Origin: Panorpa germanica
Lineage: Eukaryota; Arthropoda; Insecta; Mecoptera; Panorpidae
Direction: 5' to 3'
DNA: 64,000 bases
Assembly: GCA_963678705.1 (NCBI GenBank)
Contig: OY783209.1
Location: 8,122,001-8,186,000 of the forward strand
The notes under the pieces were generated by a model. That model saw only the letters and a list, made by a program, of their open reading frames with translations, was not told where the DNA came from and ran no database searches. Position numbers and translations under genes: made by a program. Positions 47,944-60,382 of the stretch are shown here, piece after piece. Every line of letters begins with the position of its first letter. Within the stretch, counting starts at the first letter, position 1.

Positions 47944-48470
47944 AAATAGATAGACTTTAAGTAAATTATATAAAAGAAATAATAATAGCCAAGACATGTT
48001 ACATGTTAAGTGATGGACATATATAGAAAACATTGAAAAATGAAGTACTAAAACCGGCATTTTTGAAAGTACAACAATCCGCAAATGCATACCAAATACC
48101 AGGATGCATTACAAACCGTTATAAATTTAACATTTACTTACGACACACCCTGTATATAAAATTTGGTAAACATATTCTAATATTTATATACAGCGTAAAA
48201 TAATTATTTAATTCTAAAGCAAAGTTTTTATTAGAAAACCACTTTTTGACTTTACACTTTCAAATACCGCAGTGGGGGTGGTAGAATGAGACAATGAGGG
48301 ATGGTGAAGAGGTGTTAGACCTCTTTTGTTTTGCCGTAAGGGATTATGCAAGGTTTACATTTACCAGCAAAGCATTAAATTTGTCAGAATAATTTACAGT
48401 TTGTGTTTATAATTTATGTGATAATAAACTACTGAACTCTGAACAAAAATATATTCTGAGCTTGTGTGCT

Positions 48471-48474
<4 letters not shown>

Positions 48475-48554
<80 letters not shown>

Positions 48555-48573
48555 TAATATATACATAATAGGA

Positions 48574-48618
<45 letters not shown>
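48475..48618. repeat. Paired (TA)n microsatellites
   Basis: Two TA runs (48475-48552 and 48576-48618) separated by about 23 bases. Open frames here encode only alternating Tyr-Ile and are not genes. Confidence 0.95.
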
Positions 48619-48622
<4 letters not shown>

Positions 48623-48964
48623 TTTGATGAAAAAGTCTTCAAATTTTTAAATTTCGCGCCTTATACACCTGAGTTTTTATATACTTGTAATATTGGCAAA
48701 CATGCTATATGTTTAAGGTATATCTTCTCTTCAAAATTTTAAATCACTCTTTTAAAATGGTAATAAATTTACAGCGTGAACTGACGTTTATACGACGTTG
48801 TTGCGACGTTGTGTCAAGCGTTTTGAAATCGAAAATATTTGGTCAATAACAGCAAGTAGCTTTTAAATATTTATTATTTATATATTTAGCCTTAAAATTG
48901 CAGCAAACTCGAACTCTTTAAGCTAAGAATAATGTTATTGACAACTTTAGGGAATCGAAATTCA

Positions 48965-49100
48965 CTGAAATGTTAGAAAAACAGGTTACCACAAGCTAGC
49001 AAGTTTAACCATCGGAATTAGCTTGTAGTCAGCTAGTAAGTTTAAAACTGATCTGTAAGACAATCTACTTACAGATCAGTTTTAAACTACCTGAGAAGCG
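48965..49100 (+). repeat. Dispersed AGCTTGTAGTAAGC unit with a perfect hairpin
   Basis: GGAATTAGCTTGTAGTCAGC and AGTAAGTTTAAAACT belong to the repeat arrayed in PAQR3 intron 2. Within it, 49039-49059 and 49068-49088 are exact 21-base inverses around an 8-base loop. Confidence 0.75.
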
Positions 49101-49144
49101 TTACCTAAACACCTAATTCTTCTTTCTAAATAATGCATACCTAT

Positions 49145-49750
49145 AATGGGCTTGTGTCCTCATTTTTTAGTGGTCGATTTTTCAATTGTTGATTGAAAAT
49201 CGTTGAGTGTCTATTTTATTAAATATCTAAATGTTGACGGAGATATAGCAATTAATAATTTGAATTGTAGTTTTAGCGCTAGAAATGGTCGGCCATATTT
49301 GTATGACGTGATATGCATTTTAACGTGAGTTATTTGTTGAATAGGTCAGTGCTGTGGTAATGTTCTGTAGTTGTTAGTAGTCGAAATAATCAAGTCAAGT
49401 CAAAGAATAATAAGTTTTTATTTTATTTAACCCTGTTACGGCAGACATAATATTGAAATTTTATTGTTCTTTGAAATAGCTGTAAATAATATTTGATATT
49501 TTGATATATAAATATATATAGCAGAGATTTATGAGCTGTAAGGTTGGCATGATGTCACATGCATTTGGAATGTGTACAACGTTGAATCCCTTTAATAATT
49601 AAAGAGACAAAATGACTTTTTTAATTGGTAATATCTCTTAACATATAAGGAGTTATTAAAAAGTAATTGGACATTTGAGGTTCTAGTAACCCACTTTATC
49701 AATATATAGTACACTTTTATAGAAATCTAGACATAGGACACAAGCCCATT
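49145..49750 (-). mobile_element. AATGGGC-family element, complete inverted copy
   Basis: Both termini are intact in reverse orientation. Small internal deletions are present, for example around the TAAGGTTGGCATGATG junction, where the usual GTAACCTTACACAAGGATTG is lost. No target duplication. Confidence 0.93.
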
Positions 49751-50655
49751 CAACTTTTCATTTTCTAAAATGTCTTTTATTTAACTTGACGACTGTACAT
49801 TAATTTTGTGAGTAATTCTTAAGTAACCAAAAGTAATACTAACTTTATATAAATTAAGCAAAAGTAAATACGACTTAACATTTAATGCGGTATTGTAAAA
49901 TAGAACCTACTACAAGTACCTCAACGGTTTCCAAAGCTTCTCCAGAATTCTCCAGCATTCCATTAAACGTTAGAATTTATACGAACGACAGAAAGCTATC
50001 TGATATAGTTAATGAAATGGATGCGGGAAATGGTCCGTTGCCGACGCCGACGGGTTTCTTCGTGTTTGTAGCACAGCCTCCCTGTACTGTACTGTATTGT
50101 ACTTAAAGACAAACAGAGGACTCTCCTTGTACAATGTTATTCTCAATTCCATTTGGTTGTTCTCCGTTCCCTGTATTCACTACCCTCGCACTAAGAGGAT
50201 GCCACCCACAACAAAACCACCTAGATTTTCCCTACCCGTTCGTTTCCATGCTATCCTACGTTACCCAACTGTACGGTAACCACTCCTCTTAAATCTAATC
50301 GCTGCTCTGTACTCTCACTACAATCAAATAATGCCACATTCGTTTGATCGTCTTAGAAAATTTTATCAACATTATTTAACTACGAGTATATATTTGATTA
50401 CAAAATTATTTCCGAAGACACAGTGGTAAGAATATAGATGCTTGACGCTGACTGATATGCTTGAAAGAGTGGAAGTTGTGCAGTGGTAGAACTTATTTAG
50501 TAGATGGAGGGAATATACATTTCAAAAGGGGCAAGGAATGCAATGGGAGACATCGCAGTGGATTCGATTCCTGTATCAGATCGTAAAGCGATTGTTGTTA
50601 AAGTTAAAACGAATGACCCCATAAAGATACAAGGAAAGAGGTATTGGATGGTATT
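49751..50655. other. GC-richer DNA without a recognised gene
   Basis: Around 50010-50280 and 50500-50650 base composition rises and frames stay open for 60-75 codons, but no domain, splice pattern or family could be recognised. Confidence 0.35.
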
Positions 50656-51360
50656 GGGGGGGGGGGTTTGTAAGGTTTCAACTTTTTTATTTATTTATAT
50701 TATTGTACAACATATTAAGTTTATTGTGTAAAAATTTGAAGTCGATTGGAGTAAAACTGTCGGAGATATAGAGTTTTAAGTCTTTACCTCTCTGGTCTGC
50801 TTTCGTGTTACTTTGAAACTTTTAAATGCGTTTTCTCACATATAGCTTTTTCAGAGTCGGTGCCCTCTTTAGCTCGAAATCTACGGGACCGATTGTTTTG
50901 AAATTTTGCACACTCTTTCTATACATAAATGCTGAGGTAACGCTGTCGAGTTTTTTTTATTTTTTTATTTTTAAGTATTTTAAAATAACAAAGTTTCTGG
51001 ATTCTTTCATGAAAAATCGATATTTTGACTTTTAAGTGCTGTAAAAAATTGAAAAATCAATAAAAAAAGAAAAACTCGGCAGCGTTACCTACAAAACTTA
51101 TCAACTAATGAAATCATTTTGGTTTCTCGATTTCAGAAAATCCAGTGATGAGTTATGAGTGGCACCGCAATGTTATTTTTTTTTGTGACGTCTGCGGAGA
51201 TTCATTGCCAATGCCTCATTTCTTGATATTTATTTATGAAAATTTCACAAAGTATTCTTCAAAAGTTATTTTATCTTGTAATATTTATAGAAATAATTAT
51301 ATATTAACTGTGTCGTTAAAAAACATTATCGAAAATATGCTTCTTTTTTATCGTTTTGAT
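50656..51360 (-). repeat. 0.7 kb dispersed repeat starting with a poly-G run
   Basis: Reverse complement of 3487-4190. It begins with 11 G at 50656-50666, contains the inverted pair GTAACGCTGTCGAGTTTTT / AAAAACTCGGCAGCGTTAC and ends near GTGTCGTTAAAAAACATTATC. Confidence 0.8.
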
Positions 51361-53382
51361 CTTGATAACACACGCTGTCAGTTTCTAGGTTACAAATAAC
51401 TTAACAAATAATTTGAAGGTTATGTCAGTATCTAACAAATGTGAATCTCTCTATACTACTTAAATGAATCCAATCTACCGACCAAGACCAATGAATGGGC
51501 AATGCTCTTCACGCGTTAAACGGGAGCGCGCGTTATGTTTCGTTAAAGTAAAGTATTCATCTTATGATGTACCCACACCCACACTCTCACCCACAACTAC
51601 CCTTCTCCCACTTGTACTCCTACCCGGTATATCTTTAAACAGGGAAACTGCTAAAGTAGAGAAAACGAGAGCCTTTAATACCAGTACTGAAGAATAACTA
51701 GAGTTAATTATGTGAATAGCTTATTTTGTATATTCTTGCGTACGTAATCACAAAGAGAATGTTCTTCTCCTGCGATGTTTCTTGTACAGTGTATTGCTGT
51801 GTTTTTCAAATGCAGTGTCTTCGTTTGATGTACATATTTATGTAGTTTTTACATATAATTTACTTAGACATATCTGGGATATACATGTTATGGAGATACT
51901 TTGTTACTACCCTTGCGTTCTTAGCATATACCAAGAAAAAGTAATTATTTGATAAAGCTACACCTTTTGTTTTGAATCTTATAAAAAAACTATTGCATCT
52001 TCGGATATTTTCTGGCGCTTTTAATATAGTAAAACATGTACAAATCACAAGTAATATACATTATACCATTTTCTATTAAAAAATAGGCAGTATTTATGCT
52101 TAAACTTGACCAATAAATGTGAAATATGACGCCATTTTAATTTATATATGGAACAATGTCATTTAACCATTAATATTGTCTTTACCTAAATAAAAAATGG
52201 TATAATGTATATTAAGTAAGATTTGTACATGTTTTGAGCATACAACAAGCGCCATAAAACATACAAAAATGCAGTAGTTTTTTTAATGAGATTAAAAACA
52301 AAAGGGGTAGCTATATTGAATAATTACCAAAAAAAATAATAATATTTTCAGAAGTCGCACTCTTTAATTTTTTTCCTTTTACATTAGTACAATTTTAGAA
52401 ACTCTATTGAAAACAAACACTTGCTTCAAGGCGTTATAAAACAATTCATAATTTTAAGTTTATTAAATAAAAAAGACAGAACGATCCTAGAATCGTTATT
52501 TTTATATACCATATTGGAAATCCATTCCGCTGTAATCCTAAATAATTATAGCTTAACCAAAAATATCCTAGACATTAGTCTCACCAATATTAATCTTGGT
52601 TATTTCTACCTACTGTTCAAACCTTTATATTCTTACCTGGATATACGAGTACCTACTTATTATAAATACTGAAACTAACTTGGAACGAATCATAAAAAGC
52701 AAAGTTCATCAAATTAACGACATATATATATATATATAATCTGAAAATATACAAATTATGAAGTTATCACATTAAATTCCTTATCCCGTTAGAAATAAAA
52801 ACAATTATCTTTTCACAAAGTTAAACAAACATGAAACTAATCACATCACATGGTTATCAGAATCCAATTGGATTCGTAATCACCCCACGCTCCCTTCTTA
52901 CCGTCACAACGTAACCACCACCACCCCTTCATCCCTTCACCCTCACATCGCCAGCGCGGCTACACGTGATCTGAAAGGATGAGGGGTAAGATATTTGTTA
53001 TAACTAGGAAAAGCGGCGTGGGGAGAACAAAGATCTAAGGATGTTCGAATAAGGGTGGGGGTGGCATCACGCCAGTTAGGGGATTAATGACGCAGAAACA
53101 AGATTATAACGTGTAATCAAAACAGTTTTCTTGCCGTATGCATGTCGTATGAGGTGGAATGTAGAACGCATGTATAGTACACTCCTAAATGAGTGTTTAG
53201 AAATGTGCTACATAGGCAAAAATATAATCTTCTTAAAAAACACTACAGTATTTTATGCCCACCAATATACTACGTTTACCTCATCACGAAATTTATAAAA
53301 CTACTTTTATTTTTTCTTAAACTTAAATTAGTCTTCTTATGACTTTCTAACTTTTAACAGGCGTCGGTTAACTTCTGATGAT
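51361..53382. other. Gene-free DNA with GC-richer patches
   Basis: Patches at 51470-51700 and 52860-53100 are C-rich, then G-rich (ACCCACACCCACACTCTCAC; GGGTGGGGGTGGCATCACGC). No exon was recognised in them. Confidence 0.4.
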
Positions 53383-54017
53383 AATGGGCTTGTGTCCTAT
53401 GTCTTAATTTCCATAAAAGTGTACTAACTATTTATTAATAAAAAGCGTTACTAGAACCTCAAATGTTCAATTATTTTTTAATAACTCCTTATATGTTAAG
53501 ATATATTAACAATTAAAAAAGCCATTTTGTTTCTTTAATTATTAAAGGGATTCAACGTTGTACACATTCCAAGTGCATGTGACATCACAATCCTTGTGTA
53601 AGGCTACCAACCTTACAGCTCATAAATCTCTGCTATATGTATTTATATATCAAATATTATTTACAGCTATTTCAAGGAACAATCAAATTCCAATATTATG
53701 TCTGCCTTAGCTGGTTTAAATAAAATAAAAACTTATTATTCTTTGATTTGACTTGATTATTCGACTACCAACAGCTACAAAACATTACCACAGCACTGAC
53801 CTACTCAACAAATAACTGACGTTAAAATGCATTTCACGTCATACAAATATGGCCAACTATTTCTAGCGCTAAAACTACAATTCAAACTTTGAATTGCTAT
53901 ATCTCCGTCAATATTTAGATATTTAATAAAATAGACACGCCAATACACATTTATTATCATCAATTTCAATCAACAATTGAAAAATCGACCACTAAAAAAT
54001 GGGGACACAAGCCCATT
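53383..54017 (+). mobile_element. AATGGGC-family element, complete copy
   Basis: Termini AATGGGCTTGTGTCCTATG and ACACAAGCCCATT. The right end reads AAAAAATGGGGACAC instead of the usual ATGAGGACAC. Flanks GATGAT and CAAAAG show no target duplication. Confidence 0.93.
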
Positions 54018-54076
54018 CAAAAGCCTAACATGTTCTAAATCACTGTTTTAAAAGATACACTTTTTACGTATTAAAA

Positions 54077-54405
54077 TTGTTATGCAAAATTTGCCGCACG
54101 GCTCCTTTATCAATTCCTACAGTTTCAGCATCGCACGAATACTTAACCGACGGTCGGATCGAAGCAGATTACCGATTTTTTCGATATTGTCATGCGTTTC
54201 TGGCGTGGAAAAGCGATCCGGACGTGAATCAACTTGCACGTCTTCTTGGCCATGTTGAGAACGCTTAACCACTCAAAAACACGTGCACGCGACAAACATT
54301 CATTGCCATGTACTTATTTCAATAAATTATAAGATTCAGGAGCGGTTCCTTGTGAAATTTCACAACAATTCGTTGCTCTATTGTTACCATTTGTCCGGCG
54401 AAATA
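54077..54405 (-). pseudogene. Mariner-type transposase N-terminal (Mos1 HTH) remnant
   Basis: Read on the minus strand across several frames, it begins EQRIVVKFHKE, continues with RARVFEWL, then the IEKIGNLLRSDRR-like and LSIRAMLKL-like segments, and ends IDKGAVRQIL. These are, in order, the helix-turn-helix region of mariner-family transposases. Frameshifts and stops make it non-functional, and the catalytic domain is absent. Confidence 0.6.
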
Positions 54406-55169
54406 AATAAACAACTCTAATACGAACGAAGGCTACGGCTATACTGATTTGTATGCAAAAGCAAGATGCACTGCATTTGAAAGAGAAGGCTTCTTTATAA
54501 GTAATTTAACAGCCGTTCCTCCTCTTAATTACAAAATTAAATTATAAATTAAACAAAAAATTTCGTGTAGTAATTATTGAAAACTCCCGCTATTTATTTA
54601 TAATTTGTATACATTGTGTAATGAATTTATTAATATAATTTTATAATTAAAATGCTGATTCGTTTAATTTCGGATGACTCGTACTCGTACATAGTGAACC
54701 CGCACGTGAGTAATTTGATGGCTAAACTGTTTGTAACCTAATTTGTATTGTCCGTATGTCAGTTGATGTGTCCTGCTTGTACGTGTTTGATGTAAATATT
54801 CCAATTCCCCTTCCCCCACTACTAAGCATATATTGTGTTATGGTGTTCCACCCACAATGCCACCTCGTGGTCCTGCTCCTATTATATACTAGTCCTCCTC
54901 ATCCCTGGACGATGGAAGCATCCTGCATGTTGATTAAACCATCAGTGAGGATTTCGAATCATAATACTAAATACAGTACTTCTCAAATAGTGGACATTTT
55001 GATTTGAGTGGTAGATTTTGAATTTGTGTATATTTATTTAACGGTTTTGACGTTAGTTATTACAATCTTTTTCTTTAATTCTACTAATTACAATTCATTT
55101 TATTTCTTATCCTACTTAGTCTTTTATTACTAATATCCAGCTTCCTCTTTAGCGTCCTTTAACTCTTTT
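54406..55169. other. Gene-free DNA
   Basis: No feature recognised. The frame at 54756-55007 has no recognisable domain. Confidence 0.4.
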
Positions 55170-55405
55170 AATTTTCTCCTGACTTCATTCATCTTCCAAA
55201 AAGAAAAATCTTCTCTATTCTTCTTAATATGCTGTCTTTCTTCCTACACATATTGCATGCTATTTTCTTCCTCTTTTCCCCAATATCTGCTTCTTCTTTC
55301 TTAGTTCCCTAATCTAAGCCAAGCGATCATTTTTGTTTCCTTACTTCCCTGTTTATTAGGTACTCTGGCATCCCTCTTGTCCACAACCTTCCATATCTTG
55401 TATTA
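55170..55405 (-). pseudogene. LINE ORF2 C-terminal remnant, third lineage
   Basis: The minus strand reads RGMPEYLINREVRKQK, then (frame with stops) SLGLD, KKEEADIGEKRKKIACNMC and KKDSILRRIEKIF. This resembles the region that, in a common insect LINE type, reads as a MPEYL...RYRLGNE...CRxC...WEHV series. Stops and frame changes show it is dead. Confidence 0.5.
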
Positions 55406-55784
55406 TATTTCGCTTCATCCATCCTATTCATCCTTTCCTCTTTCTGCACTTCTATGTCTCCGTCCCTTATAATGCTCGGTCCTTTCTCACTTAACCTTTC
55501 TATTTCCTCACATTATTTGAAGAACACTTTTATATGGATTGAAGCAAATATTATTAAATGAACGTATTTCACAATGCTGCTTATTAAGTTTATGATTATG
55601 TGTATAAATAATTAGTTTAAGTTGATAACAACCAAATCCAGAAAATATCTTTGGTTTTGAAAATAATAACCACTTGTTTGAAAAAGATATTAAATTTCAT
55701 ATTTTCAAGGACGGTAACAAAATATTTGCTAGTAATTTGGGAAAGATTAGTTCCCAGGTAGAATATGTAACACTATGTATCACT

Positions 55785-55900
55785 TTAATTAGTTTGTAGT
55801 AAGCTAGCAATAGTGAAACTTACACTGCAAGACAATTTCTACATGATAAGTGTGAAATTAGCTTGTGGTAAGCTAATAAGTGTAAATCTTTTACTAAAAA
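55785..55900 (+). repeat. Dispersed AGCTTGTAGTAAGC-type unit
   Basis: ATTAGTTTGTAGTAAGCTAG and AAATTAGCTTGTGGTAAGCT belong to the repeat arrayed in PAQR3 intron 2. A short SINE-like fragment (AACAACCAAATCCAGAAAAT) lies just upstream at 55626-55660. Confidence 0.65.
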
Positions 55901-55929
55901 TGTTTTGTATACATTTCAAATATAATTAT

Positions 55930-56190
55930 GATTTTTGTTTGTGTGGACAATTACCCGGACGGATACCTAGAACTGTGGCTCCAAGTCAAACAGGTGTGAC
56001 AGTTGGTTATTACATCAATCAACGCAATAAAACGAGCCGCGTTTCTGATTGGATCCGTTTAAATTGATCAGATTAACGATGTCGCCGATCGCCGTCGATC
56101 GACGAATCAACCGAACCGAATCGAGTGAAGTTTGCCGCGGACGGTACAACAGGATATTTAGAATTAAACAAACATTGTAAATCACGGTAA
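55930..56190 (+). promoter_or_regulatory. GC-rich island, possible promoter or untranslated first exon
   Basis: CpG-containing text (CGATCGCCGTCGATCGACG, CCGCGGACGG) stands out from AT-rich flanks, and ends near a donor-like CACG/GTAAAT at about 56188. No long open frame. The gene it might serve would lie to the right, beyond what I can recognise. Confidence 0.25.
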
Positions 56191-56313
56191 ATATTTAATT
56201 ATTTATTAAATTAAAATGTTTGCTTAAATCACACGTGATTTTATTATTCATTATTTTATTTATATGTTGTTTTTTTATTTAAAAAAAAGATTTTGTTAGT
56301 GACTGCCTGTATA

Positions 56314-56318
<5 letters not shown>

Positions 56319-56389
<71 letters not shown>
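56319..56389. repeat. (TA)n microsatellite
   Basis: A nearly uninterrupted TA run of about 33 units. Confidence 0.95.
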
Positions 56390-56390
<1 letters not shown>

Positions 56391-58773
56391 TTGTGTTCCT
56401 AAAATCTCTTTTAAAATACTGCAATCAAAATTAAAGACAAGAGAAAATTTTCTAGAAATAGAAGAAAAGACTTAAAAAGCAGTAGAGGGCCAAGATTTAT
56501 TGCAAACACTACAGCGAAGATATATGGCCAATGAAATAGTATAGAGGAGAGAGTGAGATGGTAAATACAAAACGAGGGAGAATACAAAGATTTATGAGCT
56601 GTACAATACGTGTTAGAGCAAGATGTCTATATGTTATATACACTGTTGTGAAAACATTTAATTTTATTTATAAAGAATAATAAATAAATATGTTTTATGA
56701 AATAGGTAAAATTTCTATGGAATTTTAATTTTAAATAGGTTGGTTTATTTTGGTTATGCAAGTATCTGTTCTGAAATAATTAGTTGCTGATGATGTTAAA
56801 ATCACGAAACTAAAATTTATAAAGCTCCTTAATATTCTCGACAGATTCTCTTACATATAGCGAAATGTACTAATTTAGCGCATTATTAAAGACCACTAAA
56901 CGGACCTTTACTGGTCTGTGGGCACTCTTTTTAATTTTATAGGCCTGCTCAAAACCCAATAAACATGTAATATTTTACGTAAACAACCTAGTATTATTTA
57001 AAACGGTCATATTTTATTATTTTTTAAATATGTTAAAATGGCGGCACAGAGGTCAAGAGCATTAATAAATTAAAAATAAATTGATTATATAGTAACATAA
57101 TCATAAACTTATTAGACATATACGGGGCCAACATGAAGAGAGAGGAAGTACTAAAAGAGGTAGTGAAGGGAAGCAGGAGAAAGAAAGAAGTAGCGAGGAA
57201 ACAGTTAAACTTCAGTCCAGAAAAAAAATAGAGGATTTGCGGAAAGGAGATAAGGACAAGAGGTGAATGTCGGAGATAGAGACAATAATAAAATAGTAAA
57301 GGAAGAGAGGCAAGAGGAAATAGTAAAGTAAGAGACTTATAATTACGTGAGTAGGCAAAAAGGTTCAAGTTATCATAATAACATTTGCTTTAGTAACTGC
57401 TTGTGGAAAATAAAGAAATAAAATTACTTAAGGTATTTAAGTTTTGCTGAAAATAAAGTATGACTTTCGGAAAGGAACCAATCTATATCGAAGTCTTGAG
57501 CACATAGCATCTTCATCTACTGAAAGTATGTCGTTGAATAGTCTTAAAATTTCTTTTTCATTTGCAGATCTTTGTTATATTAATAGGTATTGTAATCTGA
57601 TGTAAAAACTTCAGCACATGCAAAATTAATTTTTTTAAATTTCAAAGTAGTCAATTATATTACATGTAATAAGATTACATGTAATAAATGTAAATAGATT
57701 TTTAACAGTGTGCTCATCAGAGGGATGGAAACCATCGGCAAATAACAGATACTGATAGTGTACACGGAGCACGGAAGCAGGAAGATTTATATAGAAATGT
57801 ATCGAGAGTGACTGAGATAGAACGATTCGATGTAACCAAAAATATAACATAAACCTATTACTTTATATGGTGAATGAGTAAGATAGCAATATATATTATA
57901 TGTATATACTTGTATAAATACGAAAAACTGCTTTAATGTGGTAAAAGTGATCAATCTTATCTTTTTGTCCGAATTTGTGGAACGTTTTATTTGTGTAAAA
58001 TAATGATGGTGTTTCATAAAGAATAATTACTGAATACAGCAAAAGAAAATAATAAAATACTGAAAATGAATGAAAACTGTGAACCAAAAGTAATATGAAC
58101 CTTAATATGCTCTTTATATAGTTAAACATTATAATATAAACTTGTTTAAATGTTATTTTTAATATGTTAGACGTCGATTTTTCTTCGCTTCATTATTAAA
58201 TAAATCGAATTAAATATTTTTAAGGTTATGTCATTTTTACAAAGTATATACTTAATTTTAAAGAGCTAAAATCCACGGAATACTTATTAATTAATTTCAG
58301 TCAATACTTTTCTTGATATTTTTAGGCAATTTGTTGTTGTACTTTTAAAACACACTACTAATAATATAGTTTTACTAAACTCAAAAATGATTGAACAACA
58401 TTTTGAGGTTATAACATGTAACAACATGCACTCTGTCAAACACGGCTAGTTTAGGTTATGTTGGCATTCAGCATGGAGAAATGGACAACCACGCAGTTAA
58501 TCCGAGTGACAGCCACTTCAGATAAACTAATTATTTTAATTTTGTGCCAACATATTTTCTACATACGGTACTGGTACATTTCAACATACGGTTTTTGTAA
58601 TTGAGAGATTTCAAGAGCAAATAAATCCGTAAAGTATTATGTCAATATAATTACATATGAAGTTACATTTCATATTAAAATCATTTATCTATTTATTAGT
58701 TGCAGAGGTCATAAAACTAAGACAACGCCAAAACATATTTGTTGTTTCAGATAACTTGTTATTCATTTAGTTG
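56390..58773. other. Gene-free DNA with a purine-rich patch
   Basis: 57125-57345 is strongly purine-biased on the plus strand (GAAGGGAAGCAGGAGAAAGA). The open frame on the opposite strand is a by-product of that bias, not a gene. Confidence 0.45.
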
Positions 58774-58957
58774 TTATAGTTCAAATTACTAGTGTTAGGC
58801 GGCTACTCATACTTAAAGCAAGTTGTGGGGTATAAACTGCCGATTTAACTAAAAAGCAAAGACTCACTGATTTTTCTATAATACATATAGAAATGAATAA
58901 GATAAAATTCATTATCGTGCTATAGATTTATACCGCTCTTATAACCTCTTTTAAGTA
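58774..58957 (+). repeat. 184 bp dispersed repeat, second copy
   Basis: Matches 32494-32677 in the same orientation with substitutions. Ends TACTTAAAGCAAG and CTTTTAAGTA are imperfect inverses bounded by TA. Confidence 0.7.
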
Positions 58958-59519
58958 TTTTGTTATTTATTTTAGATTATACGAAAAATCTAACTTGTCA
59001 ATATATTTTGAAAGTTAATTTCTCTATGTTTCTCAGTCATTCGCTCAACTGTTTAATTACGGTTGTAAAAACATATTGACGATATTCTGATATTCATATA
59101 ATTAAAATTTAAAACTATTAATTTTATTGCTTAGATACAAAATGTAAATGTTGATAACAATTTAAAATTTATTGCAAATTTTAATTAAACGTTTTATACT
59201 TAGCTTGGGTTCATTCAACTAGTGCGTTTAACAGAAATTACACTGACAGCATATGTTTCGACGTATTTTATAGCGATTCAATTTAGCATTAATGTTTAGC
59301 TACAACAATTTATGTAACATAAGGAAATTTCAACGAAGTCTCTGCGTAGGAACTACAGAAAATCGCTAAGGCTACTACAGACGATTAGAGTTCATTTAAG
59401 CCAATTCGTTTTAATTATAACTAGATTCAATTGTTTTTGAGTGTTACCTAAAAAACGGCTCTCTATTGAGTACTGCTACAGACCCTCACTAGTTTCGGTA
59501 AACCATTAACCATTATATT

Positions 59520-59756
59520 CTTAAATTCTTTAATAAAGTTCTGCGAGGAATAGGTAATGTACCGAGGTATAGCCGCAATGACGATATACATAGAGGCCTG
59601 AAGATTAACACAGTCGGAGAAGAAATCAAAACTATAGCAGCGAAGCACGAGTTGAGACTTCGTAACCGCGAAAACATCGCCGTCACGCAAATGTTGCTTG
59701 ATAGTAATGATGTTCGAAGACTTCGCAGGACTAAACCGTCGGACCTAGTAACCTAA
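59520..59756 (+). pseudogene. Jockey-type LINE ORF2 C-terminal remnant
   Basis: The plus strand encodes KFFNKVLRGIGNVPRYSRND, then DIHRGLKINTVGEEIK, then KHELRLRNREN and LLDSNDVRRLRRTKP, ending at a stop. This is the typical last part of jockey-clade ORF2 (a RND-IHR-L motif, then KHE-RL). Two in-frame stops lie just upstream. A complete AATGGGC left end begins eight bases after the stop codon. Confidence 0.75.
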
Positions 59757-59764
59757 TCATGTAG

Positions 59765-60382
59765 AATGGGCTTGTGTCCTATGTCTTAATTTTTATAAAA
59801 GTTTACTATATATTGATAAAGTGGGTTACTAGAACCTCAAATGTTCAATTATTTTTTAATAACTCCTTATATGTTAAGAGATATTAACAATTAAAAAAGT
59901 CATTTTGTCTCTTTAATTATTAAAGGGATTCAACGTTGTAAACATTCCAAGTGCATGTGACATCACAATCCTTGTGTAAGGTTACCAACCTTACAGCTCA
60001 TAAATCTCTGCTATATGTATTTATATATCAAAATATCAAATATTATTTACAGCTATTTCAAGGAACAAACTAATTTCAATATTACGTCTGCATTAGCAGG
60101 TTTAAAAAATATAAAAACTTATTATTCTTTGATTTAACTTGATTATTTGACTACCAACAACTACAGAACATTACCACAGCACTGACCTACTCAACAAATA
60201 ACTGACGTTTAAATGCATTTCACGTCATACAAATATGGCCGACCGTTTCTAGCGCTAAAACTACAATTCAAACTTTTAATTTCTATATCTCCATCAATAT
60301 TTAGATATTTAATAAAATAGACTCGCCAATACACATTTATTAACATCAATTTCAATCAACGATTGAAAAATCGACCACTAAA
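59765..60382 (+). mobile_element. AATGGGC-family element lacking its last 20 bp
   Basis: A complete left terminus and all internal blocks are present, but the copy breaks off after CGACCACTAA and the ATGAGGACACAAGCCCATT end is missing. Confidence 0.92.

Noticed and set aside
48394-48642. Open frame encoding long Tyr-Ile repeats
   Set aside because: It is the translation of a TA microsatellite. The same applies to frames at 47463-47795 and 56293-56475.
54077-54268. Plus-strand open frame with ordinary-looking codons
   Set aside because: It is antisense to the mariner transposase remnant on the minus strand, which explains the composition.
57033-57368. 111-codon minus-strand open frame, hydrophobic and Ser/Phe/Leu-rich
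   Set aside because: It lies opposite a purine-rich tract whose composition suppresses stops on the other strand. No domain, splice signal or start context supports a gene.
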